Shown here: piece after piece, positions 37,954-46,736 of the stretch
Position numbering within the stretch: position 1 is the stretch's first letter
Layout of the letters: every line of letters starts with the position of its first letter
Made by a program: the position numbers and the translations under genes
Assembly: GCF_000772945.1 (NCBI RefSeq)
Contig: NZ_JPVN01000006.1
Coordinates: 1 to 64,000, forward strand
Direction of reading: 5' to 3'
Length of the DNA: 64,000 nucleotides
DNA from: Ureibacillus manganicus DSM 26584
Lineage (GTDB): Bacteria; Bacillota; Bacilli; Bacillales_A; Planococcaceae
Notes under the pieces: model-generated
Told to the model about the DNA's origin: nothing
Databases searched by the model: none
Seen by the model: the letters and a program-made list of their open reading frames with translations, nothing else

Positions 37954-39606
37954 TTACTCGTTCATGTGAACTTCGCCATCTTTGTAAGTCATTTGTTCTG
38001 GATAACGTAAGTTCGTTACATAATCTTGAATTTCTTGTTTAGGTGGTTTTGTTGATAATGACACGATGATGTTTGCAGCAAATGCAGCGAGCGCTCCGAA
38101 TACACCTGCACCTGTATCAATAATACCTAAAATTGTAAAGCCACCATATTTAGCTGCGAAGATATAAGATAATGTAACTGCTAAACCAATGACCATACCT
38201 GCAATTGTACCTTTTGCATTGCCACGTCTCCACCATACACCTAATACTAATGCAGGGAAGAATGTACCGGTTGCGATAGCAAATGCCCAAGCAACAATTT
38301 GTGTAATGGCACCAGGTGGGTTAAGAGCAACGATACCAGCAAGAACTGTTGCAACCACTATTGTAATACGTCCCACATTTAAACGTTGCTTATCTGTAGC
38401 AGTTGGTTTTAAGATTCGATAGTAAATATCATGAGCGAATGCAGAGGAAATAGCGATTAATAAACCACCAGCTGTTGATAATGCAGCAGCCATTGCACCA
38501 GCAGCGACTAAACCGATTACAAATACACCTAGGTTAGCGATCTCAGGTGTTGCCATTACGACAATATCATTTTTTATTACCAATTCTACCCATTGAAGTA
38601 TACCATCGCCATTTTGGTCGGCAACACTTAATAATCCTGTATCTACCCAAGTTTTAGTCCAAGCAGGTAGTTCAGCAATTTTACTTCCAGCTACTTGCGT
38701 CATTAATATGAAACGAGAGAACGCAGCATAAGCAGGTGCAGAGAAGTATAATAACGCGATGAATAATAACGCCCAAGCAGCAGACCAACGAGCAGCCTTC
38801 ATTGTTTTAACTGTATAGAATCTTGCAATTACGTGAGGAAGTCCCGCAGTACCACACATTAACGTAAACATAAGTGCAAGGAATTGCCATTTCGTCCCGT
38901 TCTCAAATGGAGCAAAGTACTCGGATAATCCAAGTGCTTGATCAAGCGCTCCTAATTCACTAACAATATGACCGTAAGATAACCACGGAAGTGGATTACC
39001 TGTAATCTGTAAAGACATGAATATAACTGGAACTAGGTAAGCAACTATTAGTACGATGTACTGTGCTACTTGTGTCCATGTGATCCCCTTCATACCACCG
39101 AAGGCTGCATAGATGGCGATTAACACTACCCCAATCATTGTGCCAATTCCAGCATCAATTTGGAACAAGCGACCAATTACTACTCCAGAACCTGATAATT
39201 GTCCAATTGAATATGTGAAGCTGATGATCATTGTACAAATCGCCGCTATAATAAGTGCAGTTTTACTTTGGAAGCGGTCTCCGATAAATTCAGGAACAGT
39301 ATAACTTCCAGACTTTCTTAGTTGTGGTGCGAGTAAAAAGGCTAAGAATAAATATCCTCCTGTCCAACCCATAATATAGGCTAAACCATCGTACCCTAAA
39401 ACCATGATTGTACCAGCCATACCGATGAAAGATGCAGCACTCATCCAGTCGGCAGCAATTGCCATACCATTATATAATGGTGGAACGCCGCGGCTGGCAA
39501 CATAGAAATCCGAAGTTCCCTTCGCGTTATTAAAAACGGCGATCCAAATATACAATGCAAATGTTGCTAAAATAATTGCAAGCGACACTATAAACTGTGT
39601 ATCCAA
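37954..39606 (-). CDS. Solute:sodium symporter, acetate/monocarboxylate (ActP) type
   Basis: 550 aa with about 13 helices, SSS family (PF00474). FYVASRGVPPLYNGMAIAADWMSAASFIG and GGMKGITWTQVAQY are typical of ActP-like cation/acetate symporters. A soluble loop with DQNGDGILQW near residue 330 resembles an EF-hand-like calcium loop. TTG start with AAAGGGGG upstream. Follows the DUF485 gene on the same strand by 32 bp, the classic yjcH-actP arrangement. Confidence 0.92.
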   Translation of the reverse strand: MDTQFIVSLAIILATFALYIWIAVFNNAKGTSDFYVASRGVPPLYNGMAIAADWMSAASFIGMAGTIMVLGYDGLAYIMGWTGGYLFLAFLLAPQLRKSGSYTVPEFIGDRFQSKTALIIAAICTMIISFTYSIGQLSGSGVVIGRLFQIDAGIGTMIGVVLIAIYAAFGGMKGITWTQVAQYIVLIVAYLVPVIFMSLQITGNPLPWLSYGHIVSELGALDQALGLSEYFAPFENGTKWQFLALMFTLMCGTAGLPHVIARFYTVKTMKAARWSAAWALLFIALLYFSAPAYAAFSRFILMTQVAGSKIAELPAWTKTWVDTGLLSVADQNGDGILQWVELVIKNDIVVMATPEIANLGVFVIGLVAAGAMAAALSTAGGLLIAISSAFAHDIYYRILKPTATDKQRLNVGRITIVVATVLAGIVALNPPGAITQIVAWAFAIATGTFFPALVLGVWWRRGNAKGTIAGMVIGLAVTLSYIFAAKYGGFTILGIIDTGAGVFGALAAFAANIIVSLSTKPPKQEIQDYVTNLRYPEQMTYKDGEVHMNE

Positions 39607-39638
39607 AAGCAGTCCCCCTTTTTACACAAAATTTCATA

Positions 39639-39941
39639 TTAATGGTTTTGAGTCGTTTTACTTCCAATTTCCTCATTCTTACTTTCATTAATGCCGTATT
39701 TTTTATCGATCTTATCCCCAACGATGGCATTTACGAAAAGTAAAATAATGAATACAGCCAATGCTCCTTGAGCGCCCATAAAGTAGTGGAATGGGAATCC
39801 GTTAAATGTAAATTGACTTAACGGTTCTACAAAAAGAACAACACCATATGAAACGATTGCCCAGATAATGAAATAGATAATCATATACGTTGTTTTCTCA
39901 CGGAAGTAAGCATCTGCAACACTCTTATCAATTTTCTTCAC
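39639..39941 (-). CDS. DUF485 family membrane protein (YjcH-like)
   Basis: 100 aa with two membrane helices. YFIIWAIVSYGVVLFVEPLS and the following helix fit DUF485, the small partner commonly encoded before ActP-type symporters. Start chosen at GTG 39941, with AGGGGTG 7 nt upstream; the open frame reaches GTG 39950, which overlaps that site. Its role is thought to be accessory to the symporter. Confidence 0.88.
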   Translation of the reverse strand: MKKIDKSVADAYFREKTTYMIIYFIIWAIVSYGVVLFVEPLSQFTFNGFPFHYFMGAQGALAVFIILLFVNAIVGDKIDKKYGINESKNEEIGSKTTQNH

Positions 39942-40076
39942 AAATTTCACCCCTATTTAAAAAATTTCCCCATTATCCATACGAGTTACAGAAGCGATTG
40001 ATTTACCGCTAATTCCTCCTTTCAAACTATCATCTAAGGATGATTACCCAAGTTCTTTAGGTAAGTTTATATTCAC

Positions 40077-40099
40077 TTTGTCCTGTAATGGGACAAAGA
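40077..40099. promoter_or_regulatory. Inverted repeat upstream of the DUF485-symporter operon
   Basis: CTTTGTCC and GGACAAAG flank 7 nt, an exact 8-bp dyad. It lies about 136 bp upstream of the DUF485 start and just past the 58-aa gene's stop; operator or hairpin, not determinable. Confidence 0.4.
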
Positions 40100-40143
40100 A
40101 AATAACTCTTTCCAAACGGCAGATTGCCATAATACTAAAAGGA

Positions 40144-40320
40144 TTATTGTAGGCTAAATATAAACTTGATAGTGTCTATAAAGGGAAGGGGTACTAAAGC
40201 AACTTGAACAATAAAGTAGACGATGAAGGCGATTACAGGAACGGTTAAATAGAGCATTTTTTTTGTTTTAAATGCAATAAATAGACAGAGGCCAGCTAGA
40301 ATAATAAATGCAATAAACAT
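40144..40320 (-). CDS. 58-aa small membrane protein
   Basis: Translates as MFIAFIILAGLCLFIAFKTK, then KMLYLTVPVIAFIVYFIVQ and a short tail ending FIFSLQ. AAAGGAGG lies 7 nt before the ATG. Two hydrophobic helices with a KTKK turn between. Function unknown. It is upstream of the DUF485-symporter operon on the same strand, 200 bp away. The good ribosome binding site and clean two-helix topology argue for a real gene. Confidence 0.68.
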   Translation of the reverse strand: MFIAFIILAGLCLFIAFKTKKMLYLTVPVIAFIVYFIVQVALVPLPFIDTIKFIFSLQ

Positions 40321-40566
40321 TGGATTCCTCCTTTTAATATGTGTTGTGTAGAAATTGTTTTTTAAAATTTATGATAATATGAGGAACTTTATAATCAATT
40401 GAATAGAAAAAATGTCATAAAAATATAAGGAATAATAATGAATTGTTAGTTCTAAAAAAGATTAAAGTTAGTGTAATTAATTCGATTAGTTCTAAAGGGT
40501 GGGTGAAGTAAGTTCAAGATTAATAGAGCATTTGTCCTATCTTTGTTACATATGGAAATAGAAAAG

Positions 40567-40588
40567 CCTCTTCAAAAATAAGAAGAGG
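40567..40588 (-). terminator. Terminator of the 40614 gene
   Basis: CCTCTTC pairs with GAAGAGG; the minus strand continues CTTTTC. Rest of 40321-40566 shows no gene. Confidence 0.75.
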
Positions 40589-40613
40589 ATGAATTGTGTT
40601 TATAACAAAAATG

Positions 40614-41321
40614 CTAATCAAGGAATTTAATAAAATACTCTGCCATTTGTTCCTGCGATATTTTCAACTTTTTAATAATGCCTGTGCAATTTGAAAGAAT
40701 GATGTCAGAGCCTTCTGATTGCACTAGTTGAACATGATAGTTCGACTGAAGCATCTTGGCAAACTCCCACTTTTCTGTGGAAAGACATTTGTCCCCATTA
40801 TGGAATCGACCCATTTCAATATATAAATCTTTAAAAAAGGGTTCGAAAAGTTCACTTTTGTTAAGAAGCCTGCGATAACTAATTGAATTAGTTGGTGCTC
40901 CTTTTACATATATGTCTTTAAATACAATTTGGATGATTTCTTCTGGATCAATAATCTCATAATCTGTTTCTTCAATTTCCAAGATTGGACAAGTAAAAAG
41001 AGAATGAGTATGGAGGGTTTGTTCCTTTTGTATTTCGTTACTAGAGAATTTTTGCAATATTACACCATCATCAGACACATAAAGAACTTCAAATTCACAA
41101 GTTCTATGAATACCTGGTTCATATTCTTCCTCTAAAATGGCATAGCTTTCACCATATAATTGTTCTGTCATCATCATAATAGGTTCATTGTTATTACAGA
41201 GGGGGTGCTTCTTCTCTAAACTTAAATAGCGAATATAAAGATTGAAAATATCCTTTTTTTCAGGATTTACTAAACAAAGACTATAGTTTTTTTTAGGAAT
41301 TACAAATTGAAGGATCTTCAT
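40614..41321 (-). CDS. Hypothetical protein
   Basis: About 235 aa, soluble, acidic, without signal peptide. I recognise no domain. The N-terminal half is rich in beta-strand-like segments (CEFEVLYVSDDGVILQKF); the C-terminal half is helical (SQEQMAEYFIKFL). GAGGAG lies very close to ATG 41321 and overlaps GTG 41324, so the start is uncertain by one codon. Monocistronic with a terminator downstream. Confidence 0.65.
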   Translation of the reverse strand: MKILQFVIPKKNYSLCLVNPEKKDIFNLYIRYLSLEKKHPLCNNNEPIMMMTEQLYGESYAILEEEYEPGIHRTCEFEVLYVSDDGVILQKFSSNEIQKEQTLHTHSLFTCPILEIEETDYEIIDPEEIIQIVFKDIYVKGAPTNSISYRRLLNKSELFEPFFKDLYIEMGRFHNGDKCLSTEKWEFAKMLQSNYHVQLVQSEGSDIILSNCTGIIKKLKISQEQMAEYFIKFLD

Positions 41322-41621
41322 CACTCCTCATGATGTTTTTCGAAAATATGCAAGCAATGGAAGGTGCTCAAAAGTAAATATGAAAAATCACTGACTATAA
41401 ATACATATTCGAGTTTTAGAGCAATATTCGTTATCAATTGAATTTTAATTATTGTAAAACTAGGTTTTATGTATTGATAAAACGAACTCTAATAGTGAGA
41501 TATACATTTTACAAAAGTAACTAAATAATGAAAAATAGGCATTTTCTAAAGGGCATTTACCCTTACTAGGCAATTGTTTTCTACATACATTGTAGGTAGT
41601 TTATAAGGAAAGGGGTTAGAT

Positions 41622-42149
41622 GTGTTGTATCCTTTTGATTACGATGATGATTATTTTTCTCAGTTTAATGATGACAACCAGGGACGAGGTCGTGGCAGAG
41701 GTCGTGGCAGAGATGATGATTCACCTTCATTCCGTGGCGGTTTTCCAGGAGGTTTCCCCGGTGGAGCACCAGGTGGATTCCCGGGAGGTTTTCCAGGCGG
41801 AGCACCAGGTGGATTTCCAGGAGGTTCTCCGGGAGGTTTCCCAGGAGGTGGTGGATTCCCTGGAGGTGGCGATCAGTTAAGACCACCAACTGCACCACCA
41901 CCAAGCTTTACACCACAAACTTTTTCGGCAACACAACAACAAGAGTTTGGTAGACGTGGCGGAGTTGGCGGTATTAGACGTTGTATGTTCCGTAATACAT
42001 TCATTTGGATGAGAAATGGGAACAGCTTTTGGTTCTACCCAATGTTAATTATGGGGAATTCAATCGTTGGTTTCCGTTGGCGAGGCAATAGAGGTTGGGT
42101 ATTCGATTCAATCAACCGCAACAATATTATCTTCTTCCAATGCTACTAA
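41622..42149 (+). CDS. PGG/GFPGG-repeat protein with conserved C-terminal domain
   Basis: 175 aa. Acidic start (DYDDDYFSQFNDD), an RGRGRGRGR tract, about twelve GFPGG/GAPGG units at 38-80, then a Thr/Pro linker and a C-terminal domain of about 65 residues (IRRCMFRNTFIWMRNGNSFW, FYPMLIMGNSIVGFRWRG, ending FFQCY). Repeat-plus-hydrophobic-C-domain proteins of this type occur in Bacillales and are often spore-associated. Pattern is not true collagen (GXY) because the repeat is GGFP. GTG start with AAAGGGG 6 nt upstream; CATACATT at 41584 resembles a sigma-E -10 element. Confidence 0.78.
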   Translation: MLYPFDYDDDYFSQFNDDNQGRGRGRGRGRDDDSPSFRGGFPGGFPGGAPGGFPGGFPGGAPGGFPGGSPGGFPGGGGFPGGGDQLRPPTAPPPSFTPQTFSATQQQEFGRRGGVGGIRRCMFRNTFIWMRNGNSFWFYPMLIMGNSIVGFRWRGNRGWVFDSINRNNIIFFQCY

Positions 42150-42181
42150 TTTTGATAAAAAATATTACTTCGTAAGACTTT

Positions 42182-42208
42182 AGGGCGAGAAAACTTCTCG
42201 CCCTTTTT
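42182..42208 (+). terminator. Intrinsic terminator of the PGG-repeat gene
   Basis: AGGGCGAGAA pairs perfectly with TTCTCGCCCT, followed by four more T. Confidence 0.92.
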
Positions 42209-42279
42209 ACTTGGAAAAAATTCTTTTCTTCTAATATCCTTATCTATAGAATAAAAAATAATATAGAGGGGGTGTCTGT

Positions 42280-42768
42280 TTGGAACATAACTTAAAAGTA
42301 AGGGAAGAATTATTACAAGTAATTGAAGGTCTGACAGATGAACAGATTAATGAGGTTGTTGAAGATGGTAAATGGACAATCGCACAAGTATTAGAACATC
42401 TATATTTAACAGAAAAAATAGTTGTTCGTAGCTTTTCAGGAGCACAGCACATTACTGCAGAAAATCCTGTGAAATTGAGAAAGGTGCATTTGACTCAAGA
42501 TCGATCACAAAAAGTGAATGCACCAAAATTTCTTGTGCCATCTAATGAATACCAGACAGTAGAACAATTGAGTGAGAAATTAAAGAAATCAAGAGAATCG
42601 CTTCAAGCGTTTATGTCAGAAGTAAGTGAAAATGATTTAAACGGAAAATTTCTACCTCACCCATTTTTTGATAAATTAACACTGAATCAATGGGTAGAAT
42701 TCCTTGGATATCACGAAAAAAGACATATTGCACAAATTGAAGAACTTAAGATGGCGCTTGGACGATAG
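42280..42768 (+). CDS. DinB family protein (DinB_2 type)
   Basis: 162 aa four-helix bundle. WTIAQVLEHLYLTEKI near the N-terminus and GYHEKRHIAQIEELK near the end carry the three histidines (H...H-x3-H) that bind a metal in DinB/YfiT-like proteins. Activity is often thiol-dependent transfer (bacillithiol transferase-like), but the exact role is unknown. TTG start with GAGGGGG upstream. Monocistronic. Confidence 0.87.
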   Translation: MEHNLKVREELLQVIEGLTDEQINEVVEDGKWTIAQVLEHLYLTEKIVVRSFSGAQHITAENPVKLRKVHLTQDRSQKVNAPKFLVPSNEYQTVEQLSEKLKKSRESLQAFMSEVSENDLNGKFLPHPFFDKLTLNQWVEFLGYHEKRHIAQIEELKMALGR

Positions 42769-42776
42769 CGATTACT

Positions 42777-42810
42777 AGGAAGGGGTTATATACTCCTTTC
42801 TATTTTTTTT
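42777..42810 (+). terminator. Intrinsic terminator of the dinB-like gene
   Basis: AGGAAGGGGT pairs with ACTCCTTTCT allowing G-U, followed by eight T. Confidence 0.7.
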
Positions 42811-42892
42811 GAATTTGCAAATTACGGGAATATCAATGAAATTAATATATAATGTAACGGATATGTAGTTCTAACATTGGAGGATGGATTCT

Positions 42893-43567
42893 ATGTGTGG
42901 TCGTTATACACTATTTGCTTCGTTTGAAAAAATTTTAGAAGAGTTTGACATTCAACAAGCTATTAAAGAAATATTTTATGAGGCAAGCTACAATATTGCT
43001 CCATCGCAGCATGTATTATCAATCATTAATGATGGACAAAAGAATCGAATGGGGTTTTTGAAGTGGGGTCTAATCCCATCTTGGGCAAAGGATGAAAAGA
43101 TGGCTTCAAAAATGATTAATGCTCGTTCGGAAACGGTAGACGAGAAACCAAGTTTTAAAAAATCCTTTTATCAAAGGCGCTGTTTAATTCCAATGGATTC
43201 CTTTTACGAGTGGAAGAAAGAAGGAAAATCAAAAACCCCAATGAGAATTACAATGAAAGATAATTCTCTTTTTGGTGTAGCAGGTCTTTGGGATACTTGG
43301 AAGACGCCTACAGGTGAAGCTATTCATACGTGTACAATTTTAACGACAGAGCCCAATGAATTAATGAAGGATATACATGATCGAATGCCTGTTATTTTAA
43401 ATAAGAAACAACAATTAACATGGCTTGACCCCAAAAATCGCGATAAAGAACAGTTAAAATCCTTATTGGTTCCATTTGATGCGGAAAAGATGATAGCATA
43501 TCAAGTGAGTGATATGGTCAATTCACCAATAAATAATTCAGAGCAATTAATCATGAGAATTGGTTAG
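42893..43567 (+). CDS. SRAP domain protein (HMCES/YedK family)
   Basis: 224 aa. Binds abasic sites in single-stranded DNA and forms a covalent thiazolidine link through Cys2. Start chosen at 42893 because it leaves MCGRYTLF with Cys at position 2; the upstream ATG (42884) would hide it. N76 in MINARSET, E106 in FYEWK and H162 in DIHDRMPVIL complete the active site as in E. coli YedK. GGAGG precedes. Monocistronic DNA-damage tolerance factor. Confidence 0.94.
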   Translation: MCGRYTLFASFEKILEEFDIQQAIKEIFYEASYNIAPSQHVLSIINDGQKNRMGFLKWGLIPSWAKDEKMASKMINARSETVDEKPSFKKSFYQRRCLIPMDSFYEWKKEGKSKTPMRITMKDNSLFGVAGLWDTWKTPTGEAIHTCTILTTEPNELMKDIHDRMPVILNKKQQLTWLDPKNRDKEQLKSLLVPFDAEKMIAYQVSDMVNSPINNSEQLIMRIG

Positions 43568-43619
43568 GATATTTAATAAAGCAAATAGTAAATAACAACT
43601 TCTAGCGAGGTGTATTCCA

Positions 43620-44150
43620 ATGACTAACATCCTATTAATATTATTGTTGCAGTTAATCTATGTCCCACTATTAACACTTCGGACAATCTTTTTAGTAAAA
43701 AATATCACCTTCTTAGCAGCGTTAATTGGCATAGTAGAGATGTTAATTTACGTATTTGGTCTGTCTCTTGTTTTTGGTGGCGATCAAAGTTTATTAGCAA
43801 TGGTAGTTTATGCAGTCGGCTTTGGACTTGGGATATTCTTAGGAACGAGAATTGAAAATAAGTTAGCCATTGGGTACGTGTACATTACGATTAATACACA
43901 AAGCAAAAACCAAGAATTAATAGAGACCATTCGGTCACATGGTTTTGCCTTAACAACTTATATTGGAGAAGGACGAGACAGTGACCGCTATAAATATGAA
44001 ATTTTGGCAAAACGAAATCGCGAAAAGGAATTGTTCCAGTTAGTGGAGTTTATTGAACCAAAAGCATTTATCATCTCATATGAACCTAAATCATTTAAAG
44101 GTGGATTTATGTTAGATCGAATGAAGAAAAACAAAAAAAATCAACAGTGA
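43620..44150 (+). CDS. UPF0316/DUF2179 membrane protein (YebE-like)
   Basis: 176 aa. Three N-terminal helices (to about residue 80; DUF5698) followed by a cytoplasmic DUF2179 domain (YVYITINTQSKNQELIETIRSHGFALT...GEGRDS), as in B. subtilis YebE. Function unknown; the DUF2179 domain is shared with the YitT protein at 48167. GAGGTG precedes the ATG. Confidence 0.9.
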   Translation: MTNILLILLLQLIYVPLLTLRTIFLVKNITFLAALIGIVEMLIYVFGLSLVFGGDQSLLAMVVYAVGFGLGIFLGTRIENKLAIGYVYITINTQSKNQELIETIRSHGFALTTYIGEGRDSDRYKYEILAKRNREKELFQLVEFIEPKAFIISYEPKSFKGGFMLDRMKKNKKNQQ

Positions 44151-44176
44151 AGATAGTGGATTGAAGTTCAATAAGA

Positions 44177-44220
44177 AAAAAGGGGGTTAATTGAAAGTAT
44201 GCTTTCAATAACTCCCTTTT
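44177..44220. terminator. Bidirectional terminator between the YebE-like and DUF1643 genes
   Basis: AAAAAGGGGGTTAATTGAAAG pairs with CTTTCAATAACTCCCTTTT with one mismatch and a bulge; A/T-rich on both sides. Confidence 0.82.
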
Positions 44221-44225
44221 AACTT

Positions 44226-44852
44226 TTAAACCTTTATACGCTGTTTAAATTTATCATTGTAGGCGCTTACTAATTGCTGTAAACGTACTGCTTTATCAGG
44301 GCCATTCGGACATGGATGAAAATATTCATTTTCCTTTGACAACACACCGAAGTAAGGGACTTCACTATCAATAATGAGCTCCAGCCACTTTTCCTTTTCT
44401 TGCTCAAAGTGAATCCAACTTTTCTTTTTTTCCACTCCCCAACCAATCATAATCCATGGATGTTGCTGCATTTCATAAAGGTTAGGTGGAATGATTGTAG
44501 GGTACTTACCAGAGACTTTCAAATGTTCAAAAAGTTCAATGGCATCTCTACTTTTCGTCTGCTTTACATAAAACAAGTTGTATATATGCAACCTTCCATC
44601 CAATTTTTTGTGGGTTTTTTTCATGAATTGAATGAGCTGTCGCATTGTTTCATCGATTGATGTTTCGTCTGTATGTGATCCGTTCATAAAGAGTTTCTTT
44701 CTTGCTTCTCCCTGTAGCTCGGAAGATCCAGGGTTTAGCATGACAACTGCACCTAGGGACTTTCTTTCTGTACCGAATTGAAGAAACGTGTTTGTTCGGT
44801 AAATTTCATCGCCTACTAACTGAAAAGTTGCGATTGCTTTAACACTACCCAA
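44226..44852 (-). CDS. DUF1643-like protein
   Basis: 208 aa, soluble. LGAVVMLNPGSSEL, ETMRQLIQFM, LHIYNLFYVKQTKS and WIMIGWGVEKKK appear in the order seen in DUF1643 proteins (LNPSTA, NLF, GWG). The function of DUF1643 is unknown; the fold is thought to be related to uracil-DNA glycosylases. TTG start with GGGGG upstream. Alone, converging on the YebE-like gene. Confidence 0.8.
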   Translation of the reverse strand: MGSVKAIATFQLVGDEIYRTNTFLQFGTERKSLGAVVMLNPGSSELQGEARKKLFMNGSHTDETSIDETMRQLIQFMKKTHKKLDGRLHIYNLFYVKQTKSRDAIELFEHLKVSGKYPTIIPPNLYEMQQHPWIMIGWGVEKKKSWIHFEQEKEKWLELIIDSEVPYFGVLSKENEYFHPCPNGPDKAVRLQQLVSAYNDKFKQRIKV

Positions 44853-44958
44853 CCAATTACCCCCAATTTATCTGTGTTGTCGTATATATTTATTCGAGAT
44901 GTTTGGGAAATAGTAGTTAGATGCAGTTTCTTTTTTTTACTATTCCGCGAATAATAAA

Positions 44959-46383
44959 TTAGTCTATAGGAGTAAGGAAATTTTGAGTAAAGTACGAATC
45001 ATAAGAGCCGATTCCAAGATGAGTATAGGACGTTTTTAAGATTGTTTCTCGGTGATGAAGGGAGTTCATCCAAGCCTCCATTACAGTCATTCCATCTGAA
45101 TAACCGAATGCAATGTTTTCACCTGCACTAGAGTATGCAATACCATCAAGTTGAATTCGATCAAATGGGTCGTTGCCTTTTAAGTTTGTGTGGCTGAAAT
45201 ATTTATTTGAAAACATATCTTTACTATGTTTATAGGCTATATTAGCAATTTTATTATTCCATTTCAGTGGGGATTGCCCAAAGATTTTCCGATAACTATT
45301 TGTAATTTCAAAGATGAAAAAGTTGTTTATGTCATTAAGTTCTGTAGTTGTTGTATCAGTTAAATTCCAGCCACTCTGTTTTATTTGAATGGCTCTAACA
45401 TGATTTAAGTTAGTTAATGTATCGAAGTAAAAAGTAAGTGAATATTCATCGGTAGTTACTTCGGTTGCCATGTCTGTTCTCTCTATCTCAAAATAGTCAT
45501 TTACTATTTGTCGATCTTTTAAGGAAATATCATCTTGTCTGACCGTAAAAATTTCTTGGTTGGTATATAGCATGACTGCCTTTTTGTCTTTATCAAATCC
45601 AGCAACTATAAAGTCTTCGTAATCATTATGATAATACGTATGTACCGTAAGGCTATTTACTTTCGATATATTTTTAGGTACACCGTATAACTGTTCAAAC
45701 TTGCTTTGGTGATCACCAAGTTCAAACCCATTGATTGAAACATCGTTCGATGATTGCTCAATAACCTTTAATGACTTATTTTCTAAATTGTGTTGAATGT
45801 TATACAAGAAAACGACAGCATGAGCGCGGTTTAACTTCTCATTTGGATGGAAAGATTCATATGTTCTAGGAGGTATATCATTCCCATCTAGATACCCTAT
45901 ACTTATTTCGTTATCATACATCCACTGTACCGCTTCTTGCTCTGTCAGTTTTTTGCCAGTTAAACCTTGTGCTAATAATTTTGCTATTGTCCCTCGACGA
46001 ATTGGTTGATCTCTTTTCAATATAGTAATGTAGGATAATTCAAAATTATAGTTTTGCGCTAACTGATAATAGGGAGAAGACCAATGTTCGCCTTTCTTCG
46101 AGCCAACTTTTAAATTGGATTGTAATTCATTGATATTTAAAAAGTTTAAAAGCATTACCGTCATTTCAGCTTCTGTAACAAATTCGGAGGGTTTCAGCTT
46201 TTTTTCTTCAGGATATCCACTAATGATGCCTTCGTTAATCGCCCATTTCATGGGTTCTGACCAATTAGTATTACTTTGATAGTCTATAAATTCGATTGCA
46301 GATAGCTTTGAAGCATTTGTTGGGATAGTTAGTACCATGCACAAGATGCCGATGAATAAAAATGAAAATAGTTTTCTCCTCAT
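44959..46383 (-). CDS. Secreted SLH- and CAP-domain protein
   Basis: About 474 aa from ATG 46383 (AAAGGTGGGG upstream). Signal peptide (RRKLFSFLFIGILCMVLTIP). Residues about 30-200 form SLH-type repeats (WAINEGIISGYPEE, RGTIAKLLAQGL, NRAHAVVFLY) that attach to cell-wall polymers. A middle domain (about 205-340) resembles the CAP-associated N domain. The C-terminus is a CAP/SCP domain: SYRKIFGQSPLKWNNKIA, YFSHTN and AGENIAFGY. Common surface protein type in spore-forming Bacillales (compare YkwD); activity of CAP domains remains unclear. Confidence 0.9.
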   Translation of the reverse strand: MRRKLFSFLFIGILCMVLTIPTNASKLSAIEFIDYQSNTNWSEPMKWAINEGIISGYPEEKKLKPSEFVTEAEMTVMLLNFLNINELQSNLKVGSKKGEHWSSPYYQLAQNYNFELSYITILKRDQPIRRGTIAKLLAQGLTGKKLTEQEAVQWMYDNEISIGYLDGNDIPPRTYESFHPNEKLNRAHAVVFLYNIQHNLENKSLKVIEQSSNDVSINGFELGDHQSKFEQLYGVPKNISKVNSLTVHTYYHNDYEDFIVAGFDKDKKAVMLYTNQEIFTVRQDDISLKDRQIVNDYFEIERTDMATEVTTDEYSLTFYFDTLTNLNHVRAIQIKQSGWNLTDTTTTELNDINNFFIFEITNSYRKIFGQSPLKWNNKIANIAYKHSKDMFSNKYFSHTNLKGNDPFDRIQLDGIAYSSAGENIAFGYSDGMTVMEAWMNSLHHRETILKTSYTHLGIGSYDSYFTQNFLTPID

Positions 46384-46644
46384 AGTCCCCACCTTTCATT
46401 ATTGAAAGTCTATGAAATAGAGTAGGTTAAATATTATTAAAAATACTAAAGATCTTCGTTAAATAATGTTCGGAGGCGATGTAATTTCATAATTTTTTAT
46501 GTCGTTTCATTCTAACTTAGAGCATGCATTCCACAGAAAAGAGAAAATAACATTTTTTTGAAAATAGTACATGTGAAGTATATATTAATTGGAAGATATC
46601 TAGTATTATATGGATTTGTGGTCTAGGACTTGAGGAGAAGTGTA

Positions 46645-46722
46645 TTGCAGATTAAACGGTGGATAAGCAACCTAATAATCTTAAAAAGTGCTTATGATTT
46701 GAAAAGTTTAAATAATTATTAA
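46645..46722 (+). CDS. Possible 25-aa leader peptide before the MATE gene
   Basis: TTG start with GGAG 7 nt upstream; reads MQIKRWISNLIILKSAYDLK then SLNNY and stops 14 bp before the MATE start used here. No obvious codon run that would suggest a specific attenuation signal. It could couple translation or sense ribosome stalling; otherwise chance. The rest of the 46384-46736 gap shows no other gene. Confidence 0.35.
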   Translation: MQIKRWISNLIILKSAYDLKSLNNY

Positions 46723-46736
46723 AGATGGAGAATAAG

